Shown in pieces: positions 51,114-63,681 of a stretch of 64,000 nucleotides of DNA. Each line of letters starts with the position of its first letter. The first letter of the stretch is position 1. The position numbers and the translations under genes were made by a program. The DNA is from Pantoea rodasii (GTDB lineage Bacteria > Pseudomonadota > Gammaproteobacteria > Enterobacterales > Enterobacteriaceae), in contig NZ_MLFP01000018.1 in assembly GCF_002095465.1 (NCBI RefSeq), positions 37,495-101,494 on the forward strand. Reading direction: 5' to 3'. The notes beneath the pieces are model-generated. The model searched no databases, had not been told where the DNA came from, and saw nothing but the letters and a program-made list of their open reading frames with translations.

Positions 51114-51611
51114 TTATTCACCATCAGCCGGCGGTGGCGGCATTTTACCGTCATGCGGGCCTTTCTCTGTCAGACGTTTCTCAAAGTTGGCGTTGTACTG
51201 TTTTTTCTGTTCCGGCGTCAGCACGTTGTAAATCTTGTTCTGAGTTTCCATCATGCTCACCGCACGGTCTTTGGCGTTGGCAGTCATTTTCTCAGCCTGC
51301 GCTTCCGCTTTGGCTTTATCAAACGAATCAGAGGCGATGATGCTGTGATTCGCACGACGCTCTTCCAGCGACGGACGTTTCATCTCTTTATGGCTATCAC
51401 GCATGATGGTTTTGATCTGCGCTTTCTGCGCATCCGTCAAATTCAGGCCTTTGAACATCATCTCCATACCGTGATGACGCATTGGCGGCTTGTGCATCGG
51501 TTTTTCGCTACCGGCTGGTGGTGGTGTCAGGTTGTCCGCCGCAGCGTGGACGATGTTGGCAGCACCAAGAGCCATTGCAGTAGCCAGGAACAGGGAAGTG
51601 AGTTTACGCAT
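51114..51611 (-). CDS. spy: Periplasmic ATP-independent chaperone Spy
   Basis: Cradle-shaped dimeric chaperone of the Cpx/Bae envelope stress response. 165 residues. The signal peptide ends at about residue 23 (VHA). The core MMFKGLNLTDAQKAQIKTIM, MKRPSLEERRANHSIIASDSFDKAKAEAQAEKM (two LTxxQ-type helices) and VLTPEQKKQYNANFEKRLTEK matches E. coli Spy closely; the His/Met-rich N-terminus and a proline-rich tail vary. A perfect palindrome lies upstream; I could not place a CpxR box. The E. coli neighbour ves is missing. Confidence 0.95.
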   Translation of the reverse strand: MRKLTSLFLATAMALGAANIVHAAADNLTPPPAGSEKPMHKPPMRHHGMEMMFKGLNLTDAQKAQIKTIMRDSHKEMKRPSLEERRANHSIIASDSFDKAKAEAQAEKMTANAKDRAVSMMETQNKIYNVLTPEQKKQYNANFEKRLTEKGPHDGKMPPPPADGE

Positions 51612-51693
51612 AATATTTGTCCTTACTATTCAGTTTCATGACGACAAGGTGTGTCGCGTCTTCGGAAACAAGCATACGACGCCCAACGTCAAC

Positions 51694-51710
51694 TACTCAG
51701 AGTCTGAGTA
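51694..51710. repeat. Perfect 17-bp palindrome upstream of spy
   Basis: TACTCAGA-G-TCTGAGTA, about 83 bases before the spy start. It looks like an operator for a dimeric regulator; it is not a standard CpxR (GTAAA-N5-GTAAA) site. Confidence 0.6.
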
Positions 51711-51887
51711 AAGCCCTGAAAGCATAAAAGACAGTTATCAGGCAATCATGGAGAGAAAGCGAAGAAATGCGTGAGGAATTGCAAAAGAGTATGACAATCA
51801 ATGGGAAATACGCAGGAATTAAGGAGGAGTGTAACGGTATTGTCGGATTTGCGGAAGGGAAAAATCGCGCTGCGGCTGTTGAATTAT

Positions 51888-51905
51888 GGCGCACCTTAGT
51901 GCGCC
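51888..51905 (-). terminator. Candidate terminator of the ast operon
   Basis: GGCGCAC, four-base loop, GTGCGCC, 30 bases after the astE stop; a weak AT tail follows on the minus strand. Confidence 0.4.
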
Positions 51906-51934
51906 CGATAGCGGAACTGGGTTACCTCAAGAAT

Positions 51935-52930
51935 TTACAACGCCAATGCCTGGGTCTGCGCGTTTTCTTCCACCAGCATTAATCCCGCCCGTAACCCTGC
52001 AGCGACATGCGGATTAGGGAACAGCACATACTCACGCGCCTGCTGCACGTAATAGCGCGTGTCGCCCTCTTCTGCCAGCAACGTGCCCTGCGGAAAGGCC
52101 GTGAAGTTTAAGGTTTCTGGCCCCATGTGCAGCACAAACTCATCGCCATGACGGGTAATCTGCTGCGCCACACGATAATGACGCGGCGGCTCACGCACCT
52201 CCGGCAATGGATCCCCATAAAGCAATGCCGCCAGCGCCTGCTGAATTGCAGCAAACTGGCTGAGATCGTTTTCACCAAACGGCAGCGCTTTACCTAATTC
52301 CAGGGTACAGCTGACCGCTTCATGATGCTCACAGCTGTAATGGGTAAAGGTTCCTCCCGGTGAGCGATGAAACACCAGGGCTTCCAGTTCGGCTGCCGCC
52401 AGCCAATGCAGAAAATCGTCCGGCCACGGCTGAACATTGAGTGGCATTACGCCGAAGCGTGCATGGTATGAGCCACGAATGGCGGTGTGCAGATCCAGAT
52501 GCCAGCGCACTTCATGGTCGAGACACTCACGCCAGAAATGCTCAAGCGCCTGCTCAAGGCGCAGCGTGCGCTGCGCTTCGGGCAAGTCGGGGACCTTCTG
52601 CCATCGCCCGCCGAATAGACGGTTAATATCATACTGCTGATAACGTTTGCCGCTGCGGATGGCATCAGGGTTACCCAATATCACCAGTAGCCGCACGGCC
52701 AGCGGTTTCTCACCCTGCAACAGCGGGGTCAACAGCAGATTAAGAATCTCAACCGGTGCGGTTTCATTACCGTGCACCCCGGCAGAGAGCACCAGGGCCT
52801 GCTGCGTGGGTGCGTGCGGTGTCAGGGATAAAATGCCCTCATCGTGCCACTGCCACTGCAAATGGGCATTGCTGCCCTGCCGCTGTTGTGGCGGCTTGCC
52901 TGACAGGGTCTGTTGTAAAAAGTCCTGCAT
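51935..52930 (-). CDS. astE: Succinylglutamate desuccinylase
   Basis: Last step of the ammonia-producing arginine succinyltransferase pathway: N-succinylglutamate to glutamate and succinate. 331 residues from MQDFLQQ, with AAGGAG five bases upstream. Zinc ligands His53 and Glu56 in SAGVHGNETAPVE, and His148 in WHLDLHTAIRGS; the catalytic glutamate is in CTLELGKALPFGENDL. Last gene of astCADBE, 43 bases after astB. Confidence 0.95.
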   Translation of the reverse strand: MQDFLQQTLSGKPPQQRQGSNAHLQWQWHDEGILSLTPHAPTQQALVLSAGVHGNETAPVEILNLLLTPLLQGEKPLAVRLLVILGNPDAIRSGKRYQQYDINRLFGGRWQKVPDLPEAQRTLRLEQALEHFWRECLDHEVRWHLDLHTAIRGSYHARFGVMPLNVQPWPDDFLHWLAAAELEALVFHRSPGGTFTHYSCEHHEAVSCTLELGKALPFGENDLSQFAAIQQALAALLYGDPLPEVREPPRHYRVAQQITRHGDEFVLHMGPETLNFTAFPQGTLLAEEGDTRYYVQQAREYVLFPNPHVAAGLRAGLMLVEENAQTQALAL

Positions 52931-52973
52931 GTACACTCCTTTTCAACTCAGAAGCTTAACTCGCCTTCTGAGG

Positions 52974-54301
52974 TTAACGCTGAAACGCGTAGACACTGCC
53001 TAAGTCTAGCAGCTGTGTCAGCTCATCCAGCGCAGCGCGTCCCTCACGCAGTAATTGCGGATCGGCCAGATCGGCTTGCGTGAGACGATCGCGGTAGTGG
53101 CGATCCACCCAGCTGTTCAGGGTGGTAAACAGGCGATCGTTCATCAGTACCGCTGGGTTCAGCGCCTGACGCTCAGTTTCGTTCAGCACCACGCGCAAAC
53201 GCAGGCATGCGGGTCCGCCGCCGTTGCACATACTTTCACGCAGATCGAACACCGTGAGTTCGCGGATGGGTCCACCGCTCTCCACCAGTTCGGTCAAATA
53301 GCGCCACACGCCCGCATGCTGCCGTGACTCTTCTGGCAGCACCAACCGCATACCGCCGTCGGGATGCTGCAATAGCTGACTATTAAACAGATAAGTGTTC
53401 ACCGCGTCCGCCACTGACACTTGATCGCGTGGCACCACAACAGGCTGGAAACCGGGCACGCGCGCCGCCAGCTGCTGCAATAACGCAGGCTGATCGACAA
53501 ACGCCTCTTCATGGCAGAACAGTACCTGCTGGTTGCTGACGGCAATCACATCGTTGTGGAACACGCCCTGATCGATCACCAGCGGGTTTTGCTGCGCAAA
53601 CAGCGGGCGCCCAGCGTGGAGTTGATGCAGACGCGCCACCGCGTTGCTGGCTTCACGCGTTTGGCGGGCCGGGTAACGCGCCGGTGCTGCGCCCTGCTGT
53701 TGCCCATCACGACCATAAATAAACAGCTGTACACCCGCATCGCCGTACTCGGCACCAAAGCGGTTATGGTTAGCAGCACCTTCATCGCCGAACAGCGCCA
53801 CCTGCGGCAACGCATCATGGACGCTGAAATGTTGCGGATCGCGAAAAATAGCGCGCAGCAGATCGGCGGTTTCCGGTGCTTCAATCGCGCGATGGAACTT
53901 GTTGTTGAGATTCGCCACCGTGAAGTGCACGCGCCCATCGGCACTATCGGCCGAAGGTGAAACGGTTGCGGCATTGGCCACCCACATTGCCGAGGCAGAA
54001 CTGGCAGCGGACAACAGCTGTGGTGCTTGCTGGGCCGCTTTCATCAGTACTTGTTCGTCTGTGCCACCGAAACCCAGCTGGCGCAGCAGCGGGATATTCG
54101 GCCGCTCATGCGGCGGGATCACCCCTTGCACATAGCCCATGTCCGCCAGCGCTTTCATCTTCAACAAGCCCTGCTTCGCCGCCAGACGCGGGTTAGAAGG
54201 CTGTAGCTGATTGCGCGTTGAGGCTTCATTGCCAAAAGAAAGCCCGGCGTAATGATGCGTCAGGCCGACCAGACCATCAAAATTGGCTTCAAACGCTTTC
54301 A

Positions 54302-54302
<1 letters not shown>
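52974..54302 (-). CDS. astB: N-succinylarginine dihydrolase
   Basis: Hydrolyses N2-succinylarginine to succinylornithine, two ammonia and CO2 (second step). 442 residues (447 in E. coli). Amidinotransferase-like pentein fold with conserved [52 protein letters not shown], the His in [11 protein letters not shown] and the catalytic Cys in [15 protein letters not shown]. Its ATG shares a base with the astD stop (TAATG), so translation is coupled. Confidence 0.95.
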
Positions 54303-56791
<2,489 letters not shown>

Positions 56792-56795
<4 letters not shown>

Positions 56796-58012
56796 GATGC
56801 GGCTCCTGTGAGCACGCGGGAGCAGGCGCGTTCAAAGCGCGCCAATCCCTCTTTGACTTCCGCTTCACTGATGTTCAGAGCGGGCGCGAAACGCACCACG
56901 TTGGCACCGGCAATCAGTACCATCACACCTTCTTCGGCCGCGGCCAGGTTGAATTGTTTGGCCTTACCGGCAAAATCCTCATTCAGCACGGCACCAATAA
57001 GCAGGCCCAATCCACGAATTTCTTTGAAGATCGGCAGACGCTGATTCATGTCCTGCAATGCCGCGACAAACCACTGATGACGCTCTGCGACACCCGCCAT
57101 GAAATCGGGTTGGTTGATCAACTCCATCACTTTACCTGCCACCGCACCTGCCAGCGGGTTGCCGCCATAGGTGGTGCCGTGCGTGCCTACACCCATCACC
57201 AGCGCCAAATCTTCTCGCGTCAGCATGGCACCGATCGGGAAGCCACCGCCCAGCGCTTTTGCTGTGGTCAGGACATCCGGCGTCACGCCATAGTGCATAT
57301 AGGCATACAGTGAACCAGTGCGGCCCACACCGCTTTGCACTTCATCGAAAATCAGAGTGGCATGATGTTTGTCGCACAATTCGCGCAGGCCACGCAGGAA
57401 AGCCGGATCGGCAGGCAGTACGCCGCCCTCGCCCTGGATTGGTTCAACGATCACCGCGCAGGTTTGATCATTTATTAGTGCGGCGGCTGAGGCCAGATCG
57501 TTGAAGCTGGCATGATCAATGGCCGGCGGCAGCGGCGCGAAATCGCGTGAATAGGCCGGCTGTCCACCGGCGGTAACGGTAAACAGCGTGCGCCCATGGA
57601 ATGCATTATTGAACGCCACGATGCCATTCTTCTCCGCACCGAAACGATCGTGCGCCACTTTACGCGCCAGCTTCAGAGCGGCTTCATTCGCCTCTGCACC
57701 GGAGTTACAGAAGAACACGCGGTCGGCAAAGGTCGCGTCGATTAACTGCTTCGCCAGACGCAAGATGGGTTCATTGGTATAGCCATTGCCGGTATGCCAC
57801 AGCTTGCCCGCCTGCTCTGTCAGAGCCTGCTGCAAAGCCGGATGCGCGTGGCCTAATGCATTAACCGCAATGCCGCCTGCAAAGTCGATGTAATCCTTTC
57901 CTTGTTGATCCCATAAGGTTGAACCTTCAGCACGCACCGGTACAAAAGCCGCGGGGGCATACACCGGCATCATCCATTGATCAAAATCGTGACGTGAAAC
58001 CTGCAGTGACAT
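56792..58012 (-). CDS. astC: Succinylornithine transaminase
   Basis: PLP aminotransferase: succinylornithine plus 2-oxoglutarate to succinylglutamate semialdehyde and glutamate (third step); it also acts as acetylornithine transaminase. I choose ATG at 58012 ([13 protein letters not shown]), since AGGAG is eight bases upstream and the length of 406 equals E. coli; the ATG two codons earlier is too close to that site. PLP motifs: [40 protein letters not shown] and [14 protein letters not shown] with the Schiff-base lysine. First gene of the operon, behind a sigma-54 promoter. Confidence 0.96.
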
Positions 58013-58094
58013 AGCCATTTCTCCTGCCTCACCTCAGGTGAAGCTTTTGTTTTAAAATTGTTAAGCGCTGTTGTATTGCAGCTCTACTGTAGAG

Positions 58095-58110
58095 TGCAGT
58101 AAGCGTGCCA
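58095..58110 (-). promoter_or_regulatory. Sigma-54 promoter of astCADBE
   Basis: On the minus strand TGGCACGCTTACTGCA, one mismatch from the −24/−12 consensus TGGCAC-N5-TTGCA, with the invariant GG and GC dinucleotides kept. The predicted start point is about 70 bases before astC. E. coli ast is transcribed by sigma-54 with NtrC. Confidence 0.8.
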
Positions 58111-58749
58111 GCTAGCGGAAAAAATGCATAAACAGGTTCGAGTAACGTAATATCAATAGGTTAAGTGCACATTCCATTCACTTTAAATGCATAAAAAGTG
58201 AATACTTGTCTGATGGAGATGGGCAGGCAGCAATTTATTTAGCAGATTTATGCATTCACAAAATGAAATAGTGCTTTTGTGATCGAACAGGAAATATTTC
58301 GCCAAAAAGACGCGTATCACGCCCCAATTTGGGGCGCTTTGTGCATTTCTGGTGCAGGATTTCGCCGATGTTGTGCAACCCTCATTTGGCAGTGATTAGA
58401 ATAAAACTGCATTTAATTAACATTCCGGCGTTGGATTTGAATAGATTTTGAACAGAAAAGTTTATTAAACGAAATTTAAACGACATCTAGTGACTAAGGT
58501 TATTATCAAACTGGAAATAAACGGAAACAAAGTGATTAACTCGATAATTACCATGCTAATCATTAGGCAGTTTTCTTTATTTGTTATTGAACAATAACGC
58601 ATAGGCTTGTGCTATTTAACCAACAAAGAAATCAGGTGATTTACTTTTCTTTTAATTTTAAATAAATGCATTTAAAACAGTATTTTACGTATTTTAATTA
58701 CTTAATCTCCACCTGCTTTTGGGATAAGTTTATCCAATGTAAAATCCCA
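58111..58749. other. astC–porin divergent control region
   Basis: Long AT-rich stretch with no gene. It holds arms TTCACTTT/AAAGTGAA (58177–58184 and 58195–58202) in a place suited to an ArgR or NtrC-type site, a CGCCCCA/TGGGGCG hairpin (58320–58336), and GGATAA/TTATCC (58722–58735). E. coli xthA is absent. Confidence 0.5.
58340..58356 (-). promoter_or_regulatory. Possible NtrC enhancer site
   Basis: TGTGCATTTCTGGTGCA contains a perfect GGTGCA half-site and a poor second half, about 260 bases upstream of the sigma-54 start point. Confidence 0.3.
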
Positions 58750-58868
58750 TATAATGGAAGTTGAGATTAAAAATCACACAAAAAGCCTATAAGAAATATT
58801 TAGTTACATATATTGCACTTTTGATCTTGAACCTTTTGTGTCATTTTCTTTTCACCCCGAAGACGGGG
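58750..58868 (+). promoter_or_regulatory. Porin promoter and leader
   Basis: A perfect −10 TATAAT (58750–58755) with a weak −35. The leader of about 140 bases contains a short CCCCG/CGGGG hairpin (58855–58868) before the ribosome-binding site. OmpR sites could not be placed with confidence. Confidence 0.5.
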
Positions 58869-58902
58869 ATACAATTAAAAAATATCACAGGGTAAACCAT
58901 AA

Positions 58903-59976
58903 ATGATGAAGCGCTCCTTACTGGCAGCAGTGATGCCTTTACTGCTGGGACTTTCTTCGGCTCAGGCCGCCGAAATCTATAACAAAGATGGCAACAAACT
59001 CGATCTGACTGGCAAAATCAACGTTTCGCACCTGTTCTCTGATAACGACAGCCAGAACGGTGAAGTTTCGTCTTATACCCGTCTGGGCTTTAAGGGCGAA
59101 ACTAAAATCAACGATCAGTTGACGGGTTATGGCCAGTGGCAATACCAGTACAGCCTCAGCAACTCTGAAGGCAGCGATGCCAACTCAGGCAACAAAACCC
59201 GTCTGGGCTTTGCAGGCCTGAAAATTGCTCAGTTCGGTTCAATCGACTACGGCCGTAACTACGGTCTGGTATACGACGTACTGGGTTACACCGATATGCT
59301 GCCGTACTTCGGCGGTGATTCAGGTTACACCGATGCCTTCCTGTCAGGCCGTTCTACCGGTGTGCTGACCTGGCGTAACAAAGATTTCTTCGGTCTGGTG
59401 AAAGGCTGGAACTTTGCCGCGCAGTATGAAGGCAAAAACGACCGTACCGATTCCACTGTCGCCGTTCGTCGTTCAAACGGTGATGGCTTTGCGCTGTCAA
59501 CCTCATACGACTTCGACTTCGGCCTGAGCCTGGTCGGCGCTTACGCCAGCCTGGATCGCACTACCACCCAAAACCAGGCAGCACGTGGTGATGGCGATAA
59601 AGCACAGCATTGGGCGACTGGCCTGAAATATGATGCTAACCAGATCTATCTGGCAACCATCTACAGCCAGACTTACAACGCCACCCCAATCACCGGCGGC
59701 TTTGCTAACAAAGCGGTCAACTTTGAAGCTGTTGCTCAGTACCAGTTCCTGAATGGTCTGCGCCCATCTGTGGGTTACGTTTCTTCAAAAGGTAAAGACA
59801 TCGAGAACATTGGTGATGCAGACATCATCAAATATGCTTCCGTTGGCGCGACCTATTACTTCAACAAAAACATGTCAGCGTATGCGGAATACCGCATCAC
59901 CTTGTTGAAGGATAATAATCCGCTGGGTCTGAACACTGATGACATCACTGCTGTGGGTCTGGTGTATCAGTTCTAA
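58903..59976 (+). CDS. General trimeric porin, OmpC/OmpF family
   Basis: Outer-membrane 16-strand diffusion pore for small hydrophilic solutes. 357 residues: signal peptide to residue 22 (AQA), mature start [13 protein letters not shown], and C-terminal strand ending LVYQF with the terminal Phe for BAM recognition. Porin blocks: [66 protein letters not shown] and [17 protein letters not shown]. Loop 3 reads PYFGGD where OmpF, OmpC and PhoE have PEFGGD. Which of ompC/ompF/ompN it matches cannot be settled by eye, so no symbol is given. Confidence 0.94.
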   Translation: MMKRSLLAAVMPLLLGLSSAQAAEIYNKDGNKLDLTGKINVSHLFSDNDSQNGEVSSYTRLGFKGETKINDQLTGYGQWQYQYSLSNSEGSDANSGNKTRLGFAGLKIAQFGSIDYGRNYGLVYDVLGYTDMLPYFGGDSGYTDAFLSGRSTGVLTWRNKDFFGLVKGWNFAAQYEGKNDRTDSTVAVRRSNGDGFALSTSYDFDFGLSLVGAYASLDRTTTQNQAARGDGDKAQHWATGLKYDANQIYLATIYSQTYNATPITGGFANKAVNFEAVAQYQFLNGLRPSVGYVSSKGKDIENIGDADIIKYASVGATYYFNKNMSAYAEYRITLLKDNNPLGLNTDDITAVGLVYQF

Positions 59977-60027
59977 CTGATGGTTCCCTCATTGCATACC
60001 GGCTAGTGTCGGCTGGGTATGAGCCAG

Positions 60028-60051
60028 GGGCAGCGCAAGCTGCCCTTTTTT
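60028..60051 (+). terminator. Rho-independent terminator of the porin gene
   Basis: GGGCAGC, loop GCAA, GCTGCCC plus T6. Confidence 0.93.
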
Positions 60052-60149
60052 ATTGTCGTTATACAGGTACTCAATCGTGATTGAGGACGCGATAACTGAC
60101 TGTTTCCGTTATTACTCTTCATGATTTTACACTCATGGAGACAACGCTA

Positions 60150-61208
60150 ATGATTCGATTTTGTATTTGTGCACTTATGCTGATGATGTGTGCGTCGCTT
60201 GCACAGGCCGCAACGGGTTTTCGTCAGATAACACTTGATAGTCAGGGCAATCGTCCGCTCAATGTTGCGTTTTGGTATCCCACTGCCGCCACGGGCGTCT
60301 TTGAAGATGTGGGTGAGAACCCCGTGTTCTATGGTGAGCCGATGTTACGCAATGCAACGCCTCGTCCAGGGCAGCATCCTTTAGTCCTTCTCTCTCACGG
60401 CTATGGCGGTAGCTGGCGTAACCTCAACTGGTTGGCGCATGCACTCACTGTGCAGGGATATATCGTCGCTGCCCCCAATCATCCCGGTACAACAACTGAG
60501 AATCTCGATCCTGCTACTGCCCGGAAACTTTGGCTGCGTCCAGATGATATCAGCCGGGTACTGGATCGGTTATTGGCAGACGAACACCTGGCAGGAAAGG
60601 TCGATTCGTTGCGCATCGCCGCCATCGGCCACTCACTCGGAGGGTGGACAGTAATGGAGTTAATCGGTGCCCGGTTTTCGTCGAACAGATTTGTTCAGGA
60701 TTGTCAGAACCACGCGCAACTAGCAGACTGTCAATTAATCGAAACTTTGGGTATCAGCAATACAAATACCGCTTCTTTATTAGATGCTCAATTGCGTAAT
60801 CCACGTATTAAAGCGGCCGTATCGCTTGATCTTGGTCTGGCGCGCGGATTCACACCTGAGAGCCTGGCAAGGGTTTCTGTGCCAGTGCTGGTGTTATCCG
60901 CAGAACAAGACAGTGTTGAACTTCCCGCCTCACTGGTATCCGGCTATCTGGCGCAGTATCTTCCGCCGCAACAGACATCGTTTTCACGTATAAGAGGCGC
61001 AACCCACTTTAGTTTTATGCAGCGCTGTAAACCCCATGGTGCTGAGTTAATCGAACAGTCTTCCCCTGGTGAGGGCTTCGTTTGCCGGGATCAAGGCAGC
61101 CGCACCCGCGCCGATATTCATCAGGAGTTAATCGCCCGTATCACGCGCTTTCTGACAGCGGCATTGAACCCGCCTGCTGACGAAATGCACTCGGCGTCTG
61201 TCCGCTAA
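60150..61208 (+). CDS. Secreted alpha/beta hydrolase (dienelactone/PAF-acetylhydrolase-like)
   Basis: 352 residues from ATG at 60150, chosen because GGAG sits nine bases before it. Signal peptide to about residue 20 (SLAQA), then an alpha/beta hydrolase: beta-strand LNVAFWYPTA, oxyanion region LVLLSHGYGGSWRNLNWLAHAL, nucleophile elbow IGHSLGGW, an acid candidate in LVLSAEQDSVELP, and a catalytic His candidate in RGATHFSFM. Such enzymes cleave esters in the periplasm or outside; the substrate is unknown. It has four cysteines in the lid and C-terminal part (QDCQNH, ADCQL, QRCKP, FVCRD), probably disulfides. Its 3' end overlaps the convergent AraC gene by 68 bases. Confidence 0.88.
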   Translation: MIRFCICALMLMMCASLAQAATGFRQITLDSQGNRPLNVAFWYPTAATGVFEDVGENPVFYGEPMLRNATPRPGQHPLVLLSHGYGGSWRNLNWLAHALTVQGYIVAAPNHPGTTTENLDPATARKLWLRPDDISRVLDRLLADEHLAGKVDSLRIAAIGHSLGGWTVMELIGARFSSNRFVQDCQNHAQLADCQLIETLGISNTNTASLLDAQLRNPRIKAAVSLDLGLARGFTPESLARVSVPVLVLSAEQDSVELPASLVSGYLAQYLPPQQTSFSRIRGATHFSFMQRCKPHGAELIEQSSPGEGFVCRDQGSRTRADIHQELIARITRFLTAALNPPADEMHSASVR

Positions 61209-62175
61209 TGCGTAAAAACTCGCGATTGAAATTTGATTTAGTGGTGAATCCTGACGCCAGCATCACCTCCGTAACCGGCAGTGAACTGCTTCGAAGCAAC
61301 TGCTGCGCATGAGCGATGCGAAAACCATTTATCCACTGAGAAACATTGCAGTGGTAAGTCGCATTGATCGCACGTGAGATGTGACGCGAGGGAATACCGG
61401 CTTTGCGCGCTAACAGATTCAACGTGAGTTGTGTATTAAGGAACAGGTCATCCTGCCGCAGTCGATTTTCCAGTTGCAGGCACAAGGCTGCCTGCTCAGG
61501 CGTCTGCAACGGAGAAGAATCGGGCATTGCTGTCTCAATACTCACTTCCAGGGGGCGAGTACGTGCTGCAAGTACAATCGCCAGACTAAGCAAAGGCAGC
61601 ATTAAACTTTGTAGTAGCGCGATAAGTTGCGGCACAAGCTTGCCCTGATGCAAAGTGAATTCGAGCGCCACCAGCAAATCGGTTATCCCAGAGAAGCAAA
61701 GAAATATCCCGGCGGTAAGAGCCATTCTTGCCGCCAGGACGACTTCACCGATGCGCGCATCGCTAAATCGATCCCCACCGCCTAAGCCCATAAGAATCAA
61801 TGCCGCCCCGTATCCGATGTAAAGCACAAATAGCGCGCTATCAATGGCTTCTGGCCAGCACTGCATAATGATGATGGCCAGTGCGGGCGGGAAGATTTTC
61901 CAGCGTGAATATTGATGAGTCGTATGCGGGCTGAAACAGTGCCAGGCCAGTGCCGGGATTAGCGTTGCTAATAACACGCGCAAAGCCATGAGTGGTGTTG
62001 ACGGCCAGATCCAACGTAATGCTCCCACCGCCAGTAACAGTGAGCAGACAATTAGAAATAGCAGCGTGGTTTGGTGGCGTTGCTTATCGTTCGCCGCTAA
62101 GGTCACGATTAAAATTAGCAGCACCAGTAGCGTAACCAGCGGAACCGGAATTGAAGGCATGCAGTAAGAATCCAT
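61141..62175 (-). CDS. Membrane-anchored AraC-family regulator
   Basis: 344 residues from ATG at 62175; no good ribosome-binding site, so an in-frame ATG at 62160 is possible. The N-terminal 200 residues hold about seven hydrophobic helices (for example VPLVTLLVLLILIVTLAA and ALIPALAWHCF), a sensor-like membrane domain. The C-terminal 100 residues are a two-helix-turn-helix AraC domain (LTLNLLARKAGIPSRHISRAIN; VTEVMLASGFTTKSNFNREFLRISGQTPSAFRQ). Regulator and secreted hydrolase are tail to tail and overlapping, suggesting linked function (inference). Confidence 0.88.
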   Translation of the reverse strand: MDSYCMPSIPVPLVTLLVLLILIVTLAANDKQRHQTTLLFLIVCSLLLAVGALRWIWPSTPLMALRVLLATLIPALAWHCFSPHTTHQYSRWKIFPPALAIIIMQCWPEAIDSALFVLYIGYGAALILMGLGGGDRFSDARIGEVVLAARMALTAGIFLCFSGITDLLVALEFTLHQGKLVPQLIALLQSLMLPLLSLAIVLAARTRPLEVSIETAMPDSSPLQTPEQAALCLQLENRLRQDDLFLNTQLTLNLLARKAGIPSRHISRAINATYHCNVSQWINGFRIAHAQQLLRSSSLPVTEVMLASGFTTKSNFNREFLRISGQTPSAFRQQAGSMPLSESA

Positions 62176-62245
62176 TCTTGACAATAAGCCGCTATCTTAC
62201 CAGGTTCATGCACTGAAGTGGCGGGAATTTCATCGATGGCCGTTA

Positions 62246-63681
62246 CTAAGGCGTTATCAGATCGAAACGATTATCCTCACCAGAATTGATGCTAAACGGC
62301 TCCTGAATTTGCAGCGTAATCCAGTTGGAGGTCACCCGGCCGCCCTTGCTGTCTTCCAGTGTCACAGACAGACGATAGCTGTTAGTGGCGTCAGATGCGC
62401 TGTTCCACGCGGGCATAATAATGCTCCAGCCTTGTGGATCATTAGGATTCGCGCCCGGCGTGAGGCTCAGGGCTTGGGTGTCGCCCTGCCAGACCACTTT
62501 GGTGATCGGATTCGCATTACGGATTTGCAATTTCAGCGGCAGGCTTTCACCGCCGTTTAATTTCCATGGTGGTGTGGCGAGGAACACCGATAAGGTATTG
62601 CGCTGACGATACTCCACCACCGGCGTATTATTGCGCGTCACCATGTCGTAACGGCTGCCGCGCAGCGAGCGCGCCTCTGCGACATTCTCAGCACTCAGCT
62701 GCTGGCTCAGCGGCACACCGAAACGATAGTTGAGATGCAAACCCAGCTGATCCTGACTTTCACCTTCATTACTGGTTTTGTGGCTGGCAGAGAGTGTCAC
62801 CAGCGGCACCGGCGTGTAGGAGACACCAAAGGTCAGCGCCGAAGGATTGTGATAAGTGTTGCCGCTGCTAAACAGATCCACGTCATTACCCAGATACTGC
62901 TCCCAACTTACCGACATCCCGAGCTGGCGATAAAATGGCAAATATCCCTGAGTGGTGAAGTCATAACCGCGTGCCATCCGCTGCTGCTGGAAAGGATCGC
63001 GGTCCTGCCAGCCTGAAAGCGGCGTGTAGTAATTAGCCGAGAAGCGCAGATAGTCGCCCCATGCTTCCGTTCCCACTGAGGCGCGCTGCAATCCGCTGTT
63101 GAACATGCGATCGACAAAACCGTTGTAACCGAGCAGCCATTTACCCGCCGTCCAGCGTTGCCCTAAGCCGACATTGCCCACCAGCCCATCATCCGTTTGG
63201 TGGAAACCCACCTCACTAAAGGTCAGATATTGATAGCGATCGGCCCACGGCGTGAGCAGAGAGGCGCCACTGCCGGTGAAGTTACCGTCCATATCGACGT
63301 TAAAATCGATCTGTGCTTTACCGTAAGGTGACAGCAGTGATTGGCCCTCATTAGTTACGTGATCGGCCACTTCATCACGAAAGTGGTTGAACGCCCAAAT
63401 CCCCGCTTGATGGCCAAAGGTGGTGTCAGTGGTGCTGTCCTGACTGGCTTCACCAATGCTCTTGGCGATGGTTGCCAGATTTTGCTGAGGGCTGCGTTCT
63501 CGTCTTCATAGCCGAGTGCGGGCAGATCGCTGGCCATTTTCTGGAAACGTTCGGGATCGCTAAAGGGCGCATCGGCGACATGCGTATCGGTCACCAGCGC
63601 CAAAGCAGGCGCGGTGAAAAGCAGCCCCGTTGCAGCGGGCAGCATGCGCAGTGATTTGAATGCAGAGAAAACAGATGTCAT
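62246..63681 (-). CDS. ychO: Inverse autotransporter-type invasin-like protein YchO (one frameshift in this sequence)
   Basis: Outer-membrane protein of the invasin/intimin beta-domain group. The signal peptide ends near ALA (about residue 29), then an N-terminal helix, the inverse-autotransporter barrel (SLLSPYGKAQIDFNVDMDGNF, GNVGLGQRWTAGKWLLGYN, RMARGYDFTTQGYLPFY, GVSYTPVPLVTLSASHK, LNYRFGVPLSQQLS), and one C-terminal Ig-like domain (from about residue 370). The frame breaks at four T on the plus strand (63480–63483): one more base turns ALSKIWQP into ALSKNLATIAKSIGEA and gives about 478 residues (E. coli YchO 464). No large passenger domain. Confidence 0.88.

Larger units (their letters stand above)
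51612..51934. other. spy–astE intergenic region
   Basis: 323 bases. It contains the palindrome at 51694–51710 and a hairpin GGCGCAC/GTGCGCC at 51888–51905 that may end the ast transcript. A 71-codon frame overlapping the astE end is not credible. Confidence 0.5.

Noticed and set aside
51767..51982. 71-codon frame after spy, overlapping the astE 3' end
   Set aside because: Runs antisense into astE, includes the operon-end hairpin and has no recognisable feature.
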